This document shows positions 34,976-42,670 of a DNA stretch of 64,000 bases, in pieces (position 1 is the first letter of the stretch; each line of letters opens with the position of its first letter). Made by a program: the position numbers and the translations under genes. This DNA is from Paenisporosarcina quisquiliarum (lineage in GTDB: Bacteria; Bacillota; Bacilli; Bacillales_A; Planococcaceae). The notes under the pieces were generated by a model that did not search any database, was not told the origin of the DNA, and saw only the letters and a list, made by a program, of their open reading frames with translations. The stretch lies in NCBI RefSeq assembly GCF_027563315.1, contig NZ_JAMKBJ010000004.1:62001-126000 (forward strand). Direction: 5' to 3'.

Positions 34976-35563
34976 ATGGATAATTTCACTGATGCGCAGT
35001 TGTATGATCGGCTAAGGTCAAAAGACCAATCAGCCCTTGAAGAATTGTATGATCGTTACGAACGGCTCGTTTATTCCTTTGCGTATCGCATGACTCAAAA
35101 TGCGCAATTGGCTGAAGATACTGTACAAGAAGTATTTATAAAGTTGTGGAAAGATCACGCACCCTATACCGAAGACAAAGGAAAGTTTTCTTCCTGGCTC
35201 TTGACCATGACGCGCAACACTTCACTAGATGCGTTGCGCAAAAAAGGCAAACAACAAGAAGTCGGCTTGCTCGATAAAGATGCCGAGCAAATGAAAGCAT
35301 CAATTGATGAACTTCCTGAACAAATGCTGGAATGGAAAGAAAAAGGTACAGTTTTGCGAAAAGCCATCGATCGCTTAAAAGACGATCAGCGTTCAATTGT
35401 GGAGCTTTTCTATTTCCACGGTTTGTCACAGGAATCCATTTCAACAAAACTCGGCATACCGCTTGGAACAGTGAAGAGCCGTATTCGATTAGCACTACAG
35501 CACTTACGAAAACATTTAGAATCAGAAAGGGGGATGTCACCAAATGGACCGTCAGATGTGTAA
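34976..35563 (+). CDS. ECF RNA polymerase sigma factor
   Basis: 195 residues. Region 2 (LYDRYERLVYSFAYRMTQNAQLAEDTVQEVFIKLW) and region 4 (SIVELFYFHGLSQESISTKLGIPLGTVKSRIRLALQHLRKHL) are complete, without an extra domain. It is of the SigK/RskA-linked ECF type. The frame is open to 34916, but AGGGGGG is five bases before the ATG at 34976. The next gene overlaps its end by 20 bases and encodes the matching anti-sigma factor. Confidence 0.94.
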   Translation: MDNFTDAQLYDRLRSKDQSALEELYDRYERLVYSFAYRMTQNAQLAEDTVQEVFIKLWKDHAPYTEDKGKFSSWLLTMTRNTSLDALRKKGKQQEVGLLDKDAEQMKASIDELPEQMLEWKEKGTVLRKAIDRLKDDQRSIVELFYFHGLSQESISTKLGIPLGTVKSRIRLALQHLRKHLESERGMSPNGPSDV

Positions 35564-36305
35564 TCAACTCGTTGACTATTTTAATGAACAATTAAGTGAA
35601 GTTGAAAAGCATGCTTTCGAAAAGCATCTTGCTAGTTGTGAAGATTGCCAAGTGGAACTGGCTGAGTGGCAAGCGTTAACGGAAGATTTACCGTATGTTT
35701 CGGCTACAACCAATCCCCCCGAAGGCATGAAAGAGCGTATTTTAAGTGCTGTCTTTGAAGAAGAAACTTCAAAAGAACCAGTAGCAAATGTTGGCCCTGT
35801 ACCCGTACTTCCTGTTAGAGACATTGATTCACCAATGAAAAAGAATCGTGTTCTATCATGGTTCCCTGCAGTAGCCGCTGCTTTGATGCTATCACTGGGA
35901 ACTAATATTTTCTTGGCTTCACTCGTGAAGAATCAACAGGAAGATCTAGTAGCCCAAGGTGAAGCAGTTGATCAACTACTTGCTTATGTGAACTTAACCC
36001 CAGTTGAAGGGAATGCGTCCGGAACGGCTTCTATTGTAAAACATGGAGATGAAACACGAGTGGTTGTCCAAGCGAGCTCACTACCGGAACTATCCAATGA
36101 CGAAGTGTACCAAGTATGGTTAATAGATGAAGAAGGTCCTAAACGAGCAGGCACATTCAAGTCTGATTCACAAGAAGGAGCAGTTGTTTTCACGCTACCT
36201 AAAGGAATGGATCGAGACTGGACGCAAGTTGCCGTCTCTCATGAACCGAATGCAGAAAGTGAAACACCATTGGGCAATGTATTGATGGCTTCTAATTTCA
36301 AATAA
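35544..36305 (+). CDS. Membrane anti-sigma factor, zinc-finger/RskA type
   Basis: 253 residues. The N-terminal cytoplasmic part has the zinc anti-sigma motif H-x3-C-x2-C (FEKHLASCEDCQ), which binds the sigma factor; one membrane helix follows at about 110-127 (WFPAVAAALMLSLGTNIFLASL), then an extracellular RskA-type domain of about 120 residues (YQVWLIDEEGPKRAGTF, DWTQVAVSHEP). Release by regulated proteolysis in response to an outside signal is expected for the family. Translationally coupled with the sigma gene. Confidence 0.93.
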   Translation: MDRQMCNQLVDYFNEQLSEVEKHAFEKHLASCEDCQVELAEWQALTEDLPYVSATTNPPEGMKERILSAVFEEETSKEPVANVGPVPVLPVRDIDSPMKKNRVLSWFPAVAAALMLSLGTNIFLASLVKNQQEDLVAQGEAVDQLLAYVNLTPVEGNASGTASIVKHGDETRVVVQASSLPELSNDEVYQVWLIDEEGPKRAGTFKSDSQEGAVVFTLPKGMDRDWTQVAVSHEPNAESETPLGNVLMASNFK

Positions 36306-36310
36306 ACGCT

Positions 36311-36348
36311 AATTGAGTGGGTTTTCGGACCTGCTCAATTTTTTTTTT
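36311..36348 (+). terminator. Terminator of the sigma/anti-sigma operon
   Basis: Stem AATTGAG with CTCAATT plus inner GGG/CC pairing, followed by a ten-base T-run. It separates the regulators from the surface protein gene, which therefore needs its own promoter. Confidence 0.75.
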
Positions 36349-36464
36349 GCTTTTTTTGTGTATTTGGAGAGACTTCCTCGTTCATTGGGGCAACTAAACC
36401 TTTCCTCCTCCTCATCAGTTTCTGCCTCGTAAAAAACTAATTTTAAAAATATTTAAATAAAAAG

Positions 36465-36490
36465 TGATCCAAATCAAAACTGCTTTCGTT
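36465..36490 (+). promoter_or_regulatory. ECF-type promoter of the surface-protein/sortase unit
   Basis: TGATCC (36465-36470), 16 bases, CGTT (36487-36490), with CTGCTTTCGTTAG at the -10, closely like the sigma gene's own promoter. About 50 bases before the coding start. Confidence 0.5.
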
Positions 36491-36539
36491 AGCTATTCGA
36501 AACCAAAACAAAACCCAAAGAAAAAGGAGAGAATTTAAA

Positions 36540-37901
36540 ATGAAAAAACGCACACTATTAGCTGTTCCATTATCAATGAGTTTACTGGTACCAACTGCAG
36601 CTTTCGCAAACGATCATGAAGGAAAGGCTACTGAAGGTAATGTAGATACAAGCGTATCGACTCCAGCATCGGAACTTCGTTCAGCTTTAGGTCATTTATT
36701 CACTGAACATGCTTTCCTTGCAGTTGAAACGTTGAAAAAAGGTGCGGATGGCACGGAAGACTTTGATGCATTAGCTGGAGCACTAAGTAAAAATACAGAT
36801 GACTTAACAGCAGCAGTATCTTCCGTTTACGGTGAAGAAGCAGGCGCACAGTTTAAAACAATCTGGAGTTCACATATTGGTTACTTCGTTGATTATGCAA
36901 CTGCTACGAAAGCGAATGATCAAGCCGGAAAAGATCAGGCAGTAGCAAACTTAGATAAATACATTGTGGAACAAGCAGCTTTCTTGGAAACAGCAACAGA
37001 AGGACGTTTGAAAGCAGCTGACTTGGAAGCTGGATTAAAAATGCATGTAGAACAACTAGTTTGGGCATTTGACAGCTATGTCGCTGGAGACTATGAAACT
37101 TCTTATATGAATGAACGTGAAGCAATCAAACATATGACAATGGTAGCAGCTGGTCTATCAACTGCAATTACAGATCAGTTCCCGGACAAATTTGAAAATT
37201 CAATGGCCGTAACACCTGCGGCAGATTTACGCGCATCACTTGACCAAGTATTTACTGAACATGCCGGGCTAGCGGTAATGGCTATGCAAAATGGCGTCGA
37301 TGGTGATCCTGACTTTGATGCCTCTGCAGCAGCTCTGCTAGCAAATGCGGACGATCTATCTGCAGCAGTCGCTTCAGTTTATGGTGAAGAAGGCGGAGCA
37401 GCATTTGAAGAAATCTGGAAATCTCATATTGGCTACTTCGTTGACTATGTAACTGCTACAGCAAATGACGATCAAGCCGGAAAAGATAAAGCTATGGAAG
37501 AATTGGATGGCTATATCGTAGAACAAGCGGCTTTCTTGGCAACAGCAACAGAAGATCGTTTACCAGCAGCAGACCTTGAAGCCGGTCTTACAGAACACGT
37601 AGATCAATTACTGGCAGCCTTCGATCAATACGTTGCAGGTGATTATGAAGCATCATACGCTTCACTACGTGAGTCTTACGCACATATGTTGATGCCTTCG
37701 AAAGGCTTATCACAAACAATCGTTGATCAATTCCCTGATAAATTCAGTGGACAGTCTATGCCAGACGGAATGCCTAAAACAGGTATGGGTGGCACAGCGG
37801 ACCAAGATGGATTACCTTATGAGTGGTTCCTACTTGGTGGTTTAATAGCAGCAGCTTTAGGTGGCGCATTCACATTACGCAGACGCTCAAACGAGGCGTA
37901 A
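36540..37901 (+). CDS. Sortase-anchored surface protein with two tandem helical domains
   Basis: 453 residues. Signal peptide ending AAFA, then two repeats of about 180 residues (about 42-225 and 226-410) that share LFTEHA/VFTEHA, SVYGEE, SHIGYFVDY, YIVEQAAFL, H-V-x-QL, YVAGDYE and ITDQFPDKF/IVDQFPDKF. The C-terminus is a cell-wall sorting signal: MPKTGMGG, a membrane helix and RRRSNEA, with Met instead of Leu in LPXTG. Four histidines per repeat are conserved in helical contexts, which could bind metal or heme; that is inference. The class F sortase encoded four bases downstream is the likely anchoring enzyme. I know no named family for the repeat. Confidence 0.85.
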   Translation: MKKRTLLAVPLSMSLLVPTAAFANDHEGKATEGNVDTSVSTPASELRSALGHLFTEHAFLAVETLKKGADGTEDFDALAGALSKNTDDLTAAVSSVYGEEAGAQFKTIWSSHIGYFVDYATATKANDQAGKDQAVANLDKYIVEQAAFLETATEGRLKAADLEAGLKMHVEQLVWAFDSYVAGDYETSYMNEREAIKHMTMVAAGLSTAITDQFPDKFENSMAVTPAADLRASLDQVFTEHAGLAVMAMQNGVDGDPDFDASAAALLANADDLSAAVASVYGEEGGAAFEEIWKSHIGYFVDYVTATANDDQAGKDKAMEELDGYIVEQAAFLATATEDRLPAADLEAGLTEHVDQLLAAFDQYVAGDYEASYASLRESYAHMLMPSKGLSQTIVDQFPDKFSGQSMPDGMPKTGMGGTADQDGLPYEWFLLGGLIAAALGGAFTLRRRSNEA

Positions 37902-37905
37902 TCGC

Positions 37906-38547
37906 TTGAAAAAATTACTAAGTGGTGTTCTGGGTGTTTCGTTACTTCTAACTGCTTGCCAAGCGGAAGAAGCAAGCCCAGAGCCAGCAGTAGAAAAACA
38001 AGAGGCTTCCAGTGAGGAAGCCTCTTCTTCTACAAAAGCAGCCTTAACTTTAAGCAATGGCCAACTAACTGCTTCCAAACTCATAAAAGATGAAAGACAG
38101 GGAATTGTCCCTTCCCGTCTCAAAATTCCAGCCATTAAAGTGGATGCACCTATTGGTCCCGCTGGATTAACTGAAGATGGGGACATGGATGTTCCGAATG
38201 ATATTGTATCGACTGGCTGGTTTAAAGATGGGTATATGCCCGGTCAACCAGGAAACTCCGTTATCGCAGGACATGTTGACGGGAAAAATGGACCTGCTGT
38301 ATTTTACGACATCGGAAAATTAAAAACAGGCGATGAAATTATCGTTAATGCTGAAGATGGTACTGAACTTGTTTTCATTGTGGACAGAGTTGAAATTTAC
38401 CCTTTTGATGAATCCCCCCTAAGAGAAATTTTCGGATTCAGCACTGGCAGTAGATTAAACCTAATTACATGTACAGGTGAATACAATAAAAAAGGTTCCT
38501 ATTACGAAGATCGTCTTGTTGTTTACTCTACATTGAAAAATTCCTAA
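37906..38547 (+). CDS. Class F sortase with lipoprotein signal
   Basis: 213 residues from a TTG at 37906, with GAGG nine bases upstream; the longer frame from 37861 overlaps the surface-protein gene and is not needed. The N-terminus KKLLSGVLGVSLLLTAC is a lipoprotein signal, so the enzyme is probably held by a lipid at Cys rather than by a membrane helix. The catalytic triad is complete: His in VIAGHVDGKNGP, Cys in LITCTGEYN, Arg in YEDRLVVYS. The HVDG and GPAVFYDI context is class F. Substrate: the preceding MPKTG protein, by position. Confidence 0.9.
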   Translation: MKKLLSGVLGVSLLLTACQAEEASPEPAVEKQEASSEEASSSTKAALTLSNGQLTASKLIKDERQGIVPSRLKIPAIKVDAPIGPAGLTEDGDMDVPNDIVSTGWFKDGYMPGQPGNSVIAGHVDGKNGPAVFYDIGKLKTGDEIIVNAEDGTELVFIVDRVEIYPFDESPLREIFGFSTGSRLNLITCTGEYNKKGSYYEDRLVVYSTLKNS

Positions 38548-38587
38548 AAAGAGTGAATCGTCCTTATGCGGACGATTCACTCTTTTC
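38546..38587. terminator. Bidirectional terminator (sortase / kinase-like gene)
   Basis: Very stable stem AAAAGAGTGAATCGTCC with GGACGATTCACTCTTTT between convergent genes. Confidence 0.88.
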
Positions 38588-39112
38588 TACGTGCCAAATT
38601 TGTTGTAACCATTGATCTACTTCTTTAGGTGACTTTAATGTAACTACGTCTGTTTCTAGTTTGGCTAACATTGATAACATCTCTGGTCGTGCATCTTTAG
38701 GATAACGCCAAATCCATCTTACAAACTCCCAATCTATTTTTTCCGGACAATCCTTCCCCATATCCGGACGAGTTGTTCCGCGATACATCCACGCACGCTT
38801 ACATGCGCGATAGAGGCAAAGGACATTCGAGAAATCAAGAAATATAATAAGATCTGCATACTTTGCCCGCAATTCGATAGTAGAATCATAATTCCCATCA
38901 ATGATCCATTCGGGTTTCCTTAATTCCTTCTCTACTCTTTCCATAAACTCAGGGCGTGGCGACGGTTTCCAACCAGGTTGCCAAAACATGGCATCTAAAT
39001 GGACAACAGGTAATCCCAATTTCTCACCTAATTGACGTGATAACGTGGATTTCCCTGCTCCGCCCGAACCCACGATCAGGATTTTTCTATGATTAAGCTG
39101 CGTCTTCTTCAA
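38564..39112 (-). CDS. P-loop kinase-like protein (FlaR/topology-modulation type)
   Basis: 182 residues from a TTG at 39112, which has GGAG eight bases upstream; an ATG at 39139 lies further inside the upstream gene without such a site. Adenylate-kinase-like P-loop IVGSGGAGKSTLSRQLG, then LPVVHLDAMFWQPGW, WIIDGNYD and DLIIFLDFSNVLCLYRACKR, the pattern of proteins annotated as DNA topology modulation protein FlaR. Real substrate unknown, probably a small molecule. It overlaps the end of the VOC gene by 20 bases, and its own 3' end runs into the terminator stem. Confidence 0.83.
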   Translation of the reverse strand: MKKTQLNHRKILIVGSGGAGKSTLSRQLGEKLGLPVVHLDAMFWQPGWKPSPRPEFMERVEKELRKPEWIIDGNYDSTIELRAKYADLIIFLDFSNVLCLYRACKRAWMYRGTTRPDMGKDCPEKIDWEFVRWIWRYPKDARPEMLSMLAKLETDVVTLKSPKEVDQWLQQIWHVEKSESSA

Positions 39113-39464
39113 ATGAACAGACTCCAATCGTATTGCCATCTAAATCTTTAAACTGAAAGAATTCCACGTTACCTCCAGTTTGAACCGGTGTCGCATCGAC
39201 TCCTGCATCCAGCATGAAATGATGTGTAGCATGGATATCCTCGGTATAAAGATTGAACCACTCATGTTCTTTCGGTTGACTTGAACCCATTTGCGGATTT
39301 CTCACGAGCGTAAAAGCTGTTTCGCCATTTCCAATATCCATCGCAGCATAACCATTAACTTCATCGTGCCATCTCAAGGTAAATCCACACTTGTCTTCAA
39401 ACCATTTGATTGAGCTATTTGTATCCTGTACAGGCAAAAATACGGTGTCAATTCTTTTGAACAT
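39093..39464 (-). CDS. VOC-family (glyoxalase/bleomycin-resistance fold) protein
   Basis: 123 residues, one vicinal-oxygen-chelate module made of two beta-alpha-beta-beta-beta halves: FKRIDTVFLPVQDTNSSIKWFEDKCGFTL and, at the end, FFQFKDLDGNTIGVCSFEE. Metal ligands of the fold (His/Glu) are partly present. Activity unknown. The ATG at 39464 has GGGAG seven bases upstream; the frame to 39578 has no start site of quality. Confidence 0.87.
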   Translation of the reverse strand: MFKRIDTVFLPVQDTNSSIKWFEDKCGFTLRWHDEVNGYAAMDIGNGETAFTLVRNPQMGSSQPKEHEWFNLYTEDIHATHHFMLDAGVDATPVQTGGNVEFFQFKDLDGNTIGVCSFEEDAA

Positions 39465-39507
39465 AGCCGACTCTCCCTTATCACAGATATTTGGTAGCTT
39501 TATTCTA

Positions 39508-39849
39508 TCAACTAATAATGTGTTGTGCCAGCGCATTTTCCACACTATTCGCAAAACTGTCGCCTGCTCCCCAATCAAATCTAAAGAATGGACTTTCTGA
39601 ACTGCCAGAGGCTACCGCATGTACTTTAGTCACGCCACCGAAGTTATCAATGGTTACCGTCATTGATGAGCGATTACTCGTTCGCATAAAAAATTTTTCC
39701 AGGACAAATACCATGATTTGATGCTCTCCAGAGAAGCGTTCATAGAAATCGACGAGTTTCCCCGAGATAGTTCCCTTTATCACACCTTCATTAATTTTAT
39801 TCATCGCCTCGTCAGGACTAATATTTATATTAAATTCTTTTATACTCAA
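39508..39849 (-). CDS. Small DUF6054-like protein
   Basis: 113 residues, soluble, with no motif I can tie to an activity. The arrangement (ISPDEAMNKINEGVIKGTISGKLVD, then VFVLEKFFMRTSNRSSMTVTIDNFGG and a closing GAGDSFANSVENAL) resembles the DUF6054 family of Bacillales, by recall. A purine-rich AAAAGGGGGAATCGG site precedes the start. The VOC gene begins 43 bases after its stop, so the two may be co-transcribed. Confidence 0.65.
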   Translation of the reverse strand: MSIKEFNINISPDEAMNKINEGVIKGTISGKLVDFYERFSGEHQIMVFVLEKFFMRTSNRSSMTVTIDNFGGVTKVHAVASGSSESPFFRFDWGAGDSFANSVENALAQHIIS

Positions 39850-39923
39850 TTCCGATTCCCCCTTTTACCTGTTATACGGTTCTCGAGGATAAAAGGTTTC
39901 TGTACACTTCCAAAAAAATCCAC

Positions 39924-39958
39924 AAAAAAAGGAGATTCTCTTCTAAAGAGAACCTCCC
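39924..39958 (-). terminator. Terminator after the NiaP-like gene
   Basis: Stem GGAG-A-TTCTCTT with AAGAGAA-C-CTCC around CTA; seven A on the left become a U-run on the minus-strand transcript. Confidence 0.8.
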
Positions 39959-39964
39959 GACTTA

Positions 39965-41182
39965 TTATTCAAGTTCCAACTGTTTCGTTTCTTTTCCTAA
40001 AAGCACAACTGCCAGTACACCAATGACGATAGCGATGCAGAATATGCTAAACACCCAACCGATATCGTAACCCCTAGCTACCAGCGTCCCGACCAATAAT
40101 GGCCCTAAAATCCCGCCGATTCGACCAACAGCCGCAGCCATTCCTGCTCCTGTTGCACGAATGACAGACGGGTATTGTTCAGGTGTATACGCGTACAATG
40201 CACCCCATGCGCCTAAATTAAAGAAGGACAAAAATGCGCCAGATACAATCAGTAGCATCGTCGTATCCGCATTACCGAATACATATGCGCTCGCTGCTGT
40301 ACCAAGTAAGTAAGTGACCAACACAAATTTGCGGCCCGCTTTTTCAATCAACCAAGCAGCCGTGAAATATCCAGGTAATTGTGCAAATGTCATGATCAGT
40401 ACGTACTCAAAACTTTTAATCAACGTAAATCCTTTCATTACCATGACACTCGGTAACCATAGGAACATTCCGTAATATGAAAACACAACAGTAAACCATA
40501 AAATCCACAACATCAATGTTGGTTTCGCATATGCTTTAGACCAAACTGCTTTAATGTTTTGTCCATAGGTCCGTTCCCGCACTCGTTTTGCGGTAAATTG
40601 CGGTGAGTCCGGTAAATTCAATCGTAAGTAAATTGCATAAAGTGCTGGTAAAGCAGTAATGATTAAGGCGACTCTCCAGCCATACTCTGGAATAACAAAA
40701 TAAGAAATAATTGCGGCAATCAGCCATCCAGCTGCCCAAAAACTTTCCAACAATACAACAACTCGACCACGTTCTTTTGCTTCCACACTTTCAGATACTA
40801 ACGTGGATGCGACAGGAAGTTCCCCACCTAACCCCATTCCAACAAAGAACCGGAAAATCAAAAAGATGGCCAGTGATGCTGAGAATGCGGACAATCCGCT
40901 CGCCACCGAAAAGAGAACAAGTGTCACGATAAAGATATGTTTTCGCCCAACACGATCAGCGAAAATCCCAAAAACAAGTGCTCCTACTGCCATTCCGATG
41001 GAGTTAACACTACCTATCCATCCCATTTGACCTGGAGTCAAAGCCCATTCATTGGCTAAGGCTACGATAACGAAAGATAAAATTCCAACATCCATCGCAT
41101 CGAACATCCATCCAAGCCCGGCAATTCCTAATAATTTATTACGGGAAATCGGTTTATTCTCTTTTTCTCTTACTGTAGTCAT
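39965..41182 (-). CDS. MFS transporter, niacin/aromatic acid (NiaP-like)
   Basis: 405 residues, 12 membrane helices. Major facilitator of the sugar/aromatic-acid proton-symporter group: GWMFDAMDVGILSFV in helix 1, GIFADRVGRKHIF between helices 2 and 3, and FFVGMGLGGELPVASTLVSE in helix 4. Closest in pattern to NiaP, the nicotinate importer of Bacillus, but aromatic acid carriers look similar, so no symbol is given. The ATG at 41182 has GGGGAG five bases upstream; the frame to 41212 is not needed. Confidence 0.85.
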   Translation of the reverse strand: MTTVREKENKPISRNKLLGIAGLGWMFDAMDVGILSFVIVALANEWALTPGQMGWIGSVNSIGMAVGALVFGIFADRVGRKHIFIVTLVLFSVASGLSAFSASLAIFLIFRFFVGMGLGGELPVASTLVSESVEAKERGRVVVLLESFWAAGWLIAAIISYFVIPEYGWRVALIITALPALYAIYLRLNLPDSPQFTAKRVRERTYGQNIKAVWSKAYAKPTLMLWILWFTVVFSYYGMFLWLPSVMVMKGFTLIKSFEYVLIMTFAQLPGYFTAAWLIEKAGRKFVLVTYLLGTAASAYVFGNADTTMLLIVSGAFLSFFNLGAWGALYAYTPEQYPSVIRATGAGMAAAVGRIGGILGPLLVGTLVARGYDIGWVFSIFCIAIVIGVLAVVLLGKETKQLELE

Positions 41183-41312
41183 CTGAACTCCCCTTGTCTT
41201 GACACATGTCATCTTCTGTCTTTACACATCAGTATAGTTCTATAAAACCAATTCTACAACTCTCAAAAATAAAAAGCACATCTAAGACTTATTGATGTGT
41301 CTTATGCGTCTC

Positions 41313-41412
41313 AGTCTGACTTTTTAGTATTCACGTCGGAAAAACTGAGGTCGACGTCTGAAATTTGGGGTCCCACGTCGGAAAAAGCTGGATTGACGTC
41401 TGAAAACAACTT
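41313..41412. repeat. 21-bp phased intergenic array B
   Basis: Five copies of GTCTGA/GTCGGA start at 41314, 41335, 41356, 41377 and 41398, exactly 21 bases apart; four of them read ACGTC(T/G)GAAA. The motif is the reverse complement of array A, and both arrays mix the TCTGA and TCGGA forms. Located between the NiaP-like gene start and the ZIP gene stop. Confidence 0.85.
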
Positions 41413-41417
41413 AAATC

Positions 41418-41451
41418 TAAAAAGAGCGAAATGACTAGTGTCACTTCGCTC
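41418..41451 (-). terminator. Terminator after the ZIP gene
   Basis: Stem GAGCGAAATGAC with GTCACTTCGCTC (one mismatch), U-run on the minus-strand transcript. Confidence 0.75.
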
Positions 41452-41474
41452 CGTCCCTCTTAACTGAATCCATT

Positions 41475-42284
41475 TTAAGCAATCAATAGTAAACTTAACG
41501 CCATTACAGCCATTCCACCAACTACCCCATAAATGGACAGGTGTGCTTCGTCGTATTTTTGTGCGGCCGGCAATAACTCATCCAATGAAATAAACACCAT
41601 GATGCCCGCTACCGCTGCAAAAATCATACCGAACATGATGTCATTTAAGAACGGCATTAAAATCAGGAAGGCAACAATCGCTCCTACTGGTTCTGCGAGA
41701 CCGGACAAGAACGACCATTTGAACGCTTTCTTACGATTCCCTGTAGCATAATATATAGGCACCGCAACTGCAATTCCCTCTGGAACATTGTGAATCGCTA
41801 CAGCAACCGCAATCGCTATTCCCAAATTCGGATCTTGCATAGCGGAAACAAACGTGGCAATTCCTTCCGGGAAATTATGAATACCGATTGCAAGCGCAGT
41901 AAACAAGCCCATTCTCATCAGTTTGGTGTATTCATCGTCTGATGGCTTAATATCCATTTCTTCCACACCTTTTACTTCATGCGGATTAGTGGATTTTGGC
42001 AGTAATTTATCAATTAACGCGATCAGTAAAATCCCGCTGAAAAACCCAATGACCGTTAACCAATAGCCCTGTGATGAACCAAGTTCATTAACCAGTGCAT
42101 CCTTTGCCTTTACAAAGATCTCAATCATCGAAACGTAAATCATTACACCCGCTGAAAAGCCTAATGCTAAAGATAGAAATTTTGTGTTCGTCCGTTTGGT
42201 CACAAAAGCTAATAAACTACCAATTCCAGTGGCCAACCCCGCAAACACGGTTAATGCCAACGCAAATAATATATTCCCTTCCAT
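41475..42284 (-). CDS. ZIP-family divalent metal transporter
   Basis: 269 residues, eight membrane helices (ZupT/GufA type). The metal path residues are in HNFPEGIATFV (helix 4) and HNVPEGIAVAVP (helix 5), with GLAEPVGA following. Import of zinc or related cations is expected. The frame runs from a TTG at 42308, but neither start has a strong ribosome binding site; the ATG at 42284 gives the normal MEGNILFALALTVFAG start. No Zur box was recognised upstream. The gene is flanked on both sides by 21-bp arrays (B and C). Confidence 0.9.
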   Translation of the reverse strand: MEGNILFALALTVFAGLATGIGSLLAFVTKRTNTKFLSLALGFSAGVMIYVSMIEIFVKAKDALVNELGSSQGYWLTVIGFFSGILLIALIDKLLPKSTNPHEVKGVEEMDIKPSDDEYTKLMRMGLFTALAIGIHNFPEGIATFVSAMQDPNLGIAIAVAVAIHNVPEGIAVAVPIYYATGNRKKAFKWSFLSGLAEPVGAIVAFLILMPFLNDIMFGMIFAAVAGIMVFISLDELLPAAQKYDEAHLSIYGVVGGMAVMALSLLLIA

Positions 42285-42451
42285 ACGCTCAACTACTTTC
42301 TCTGACAACTGTTGGGTTAATTGTATGAGATAAGTTTCCTATACGCAACTTCCTTTATTAAAAAATAGAATAAATCTGATAATAACGTATAACTTAACTT
42401 TCTCAGCTGAAAAATATCACCATCTACGTAAAATTGCTATAAACAAATTTC

Positions 42452-42556
42452 TTGGTTGTAAAAATCGCGTTTGACGTAGGAAATATTGGCCTTGACGTAG
42501 GAATTATGGACGTTGACGTTGTAATTATCGACGGTCACGTTGTAAAACCATTTTTT
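42452..42556. repeat. 21-bp phased intergenic array C
   Basis: Motifs at 42473, 42494, 42515 and 42536 (GACGTAGGAA, GACGTAGGAA, GACGTTGTAA, CACGTTGTAA) are exactly 21 bases apart, and a weak copy (GGTTGTAA) fits at 42452. It lies in the 386-base gap upstream of the ZIP gene; the remaining part of that gap shows nothing I can name. Confidence 0.75.
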
Positions 42557-42670
42557 GGCTAGTTCAAGTTAGTCCAGCGCAAGCCCAAGAAAAGCGTAGC
42601 AGTCATAATTCCATGTAGTCGGCTATTATTTCCGTGATTCACAGTGCATGTTTTAGAGCATACTCCAGAA

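Noticed and set aside
35136-35591. 151-codon minus-strand ORF
   Set aside because: Antisense shadow of the sigma factor gene, whose protein matches a known family along its full length.
41313-41412. CRISPR-like array
   Set aside because: Units are only about 7-11 conserved bases every 21 bases, with no constant long repeat, and no cas genes are present.
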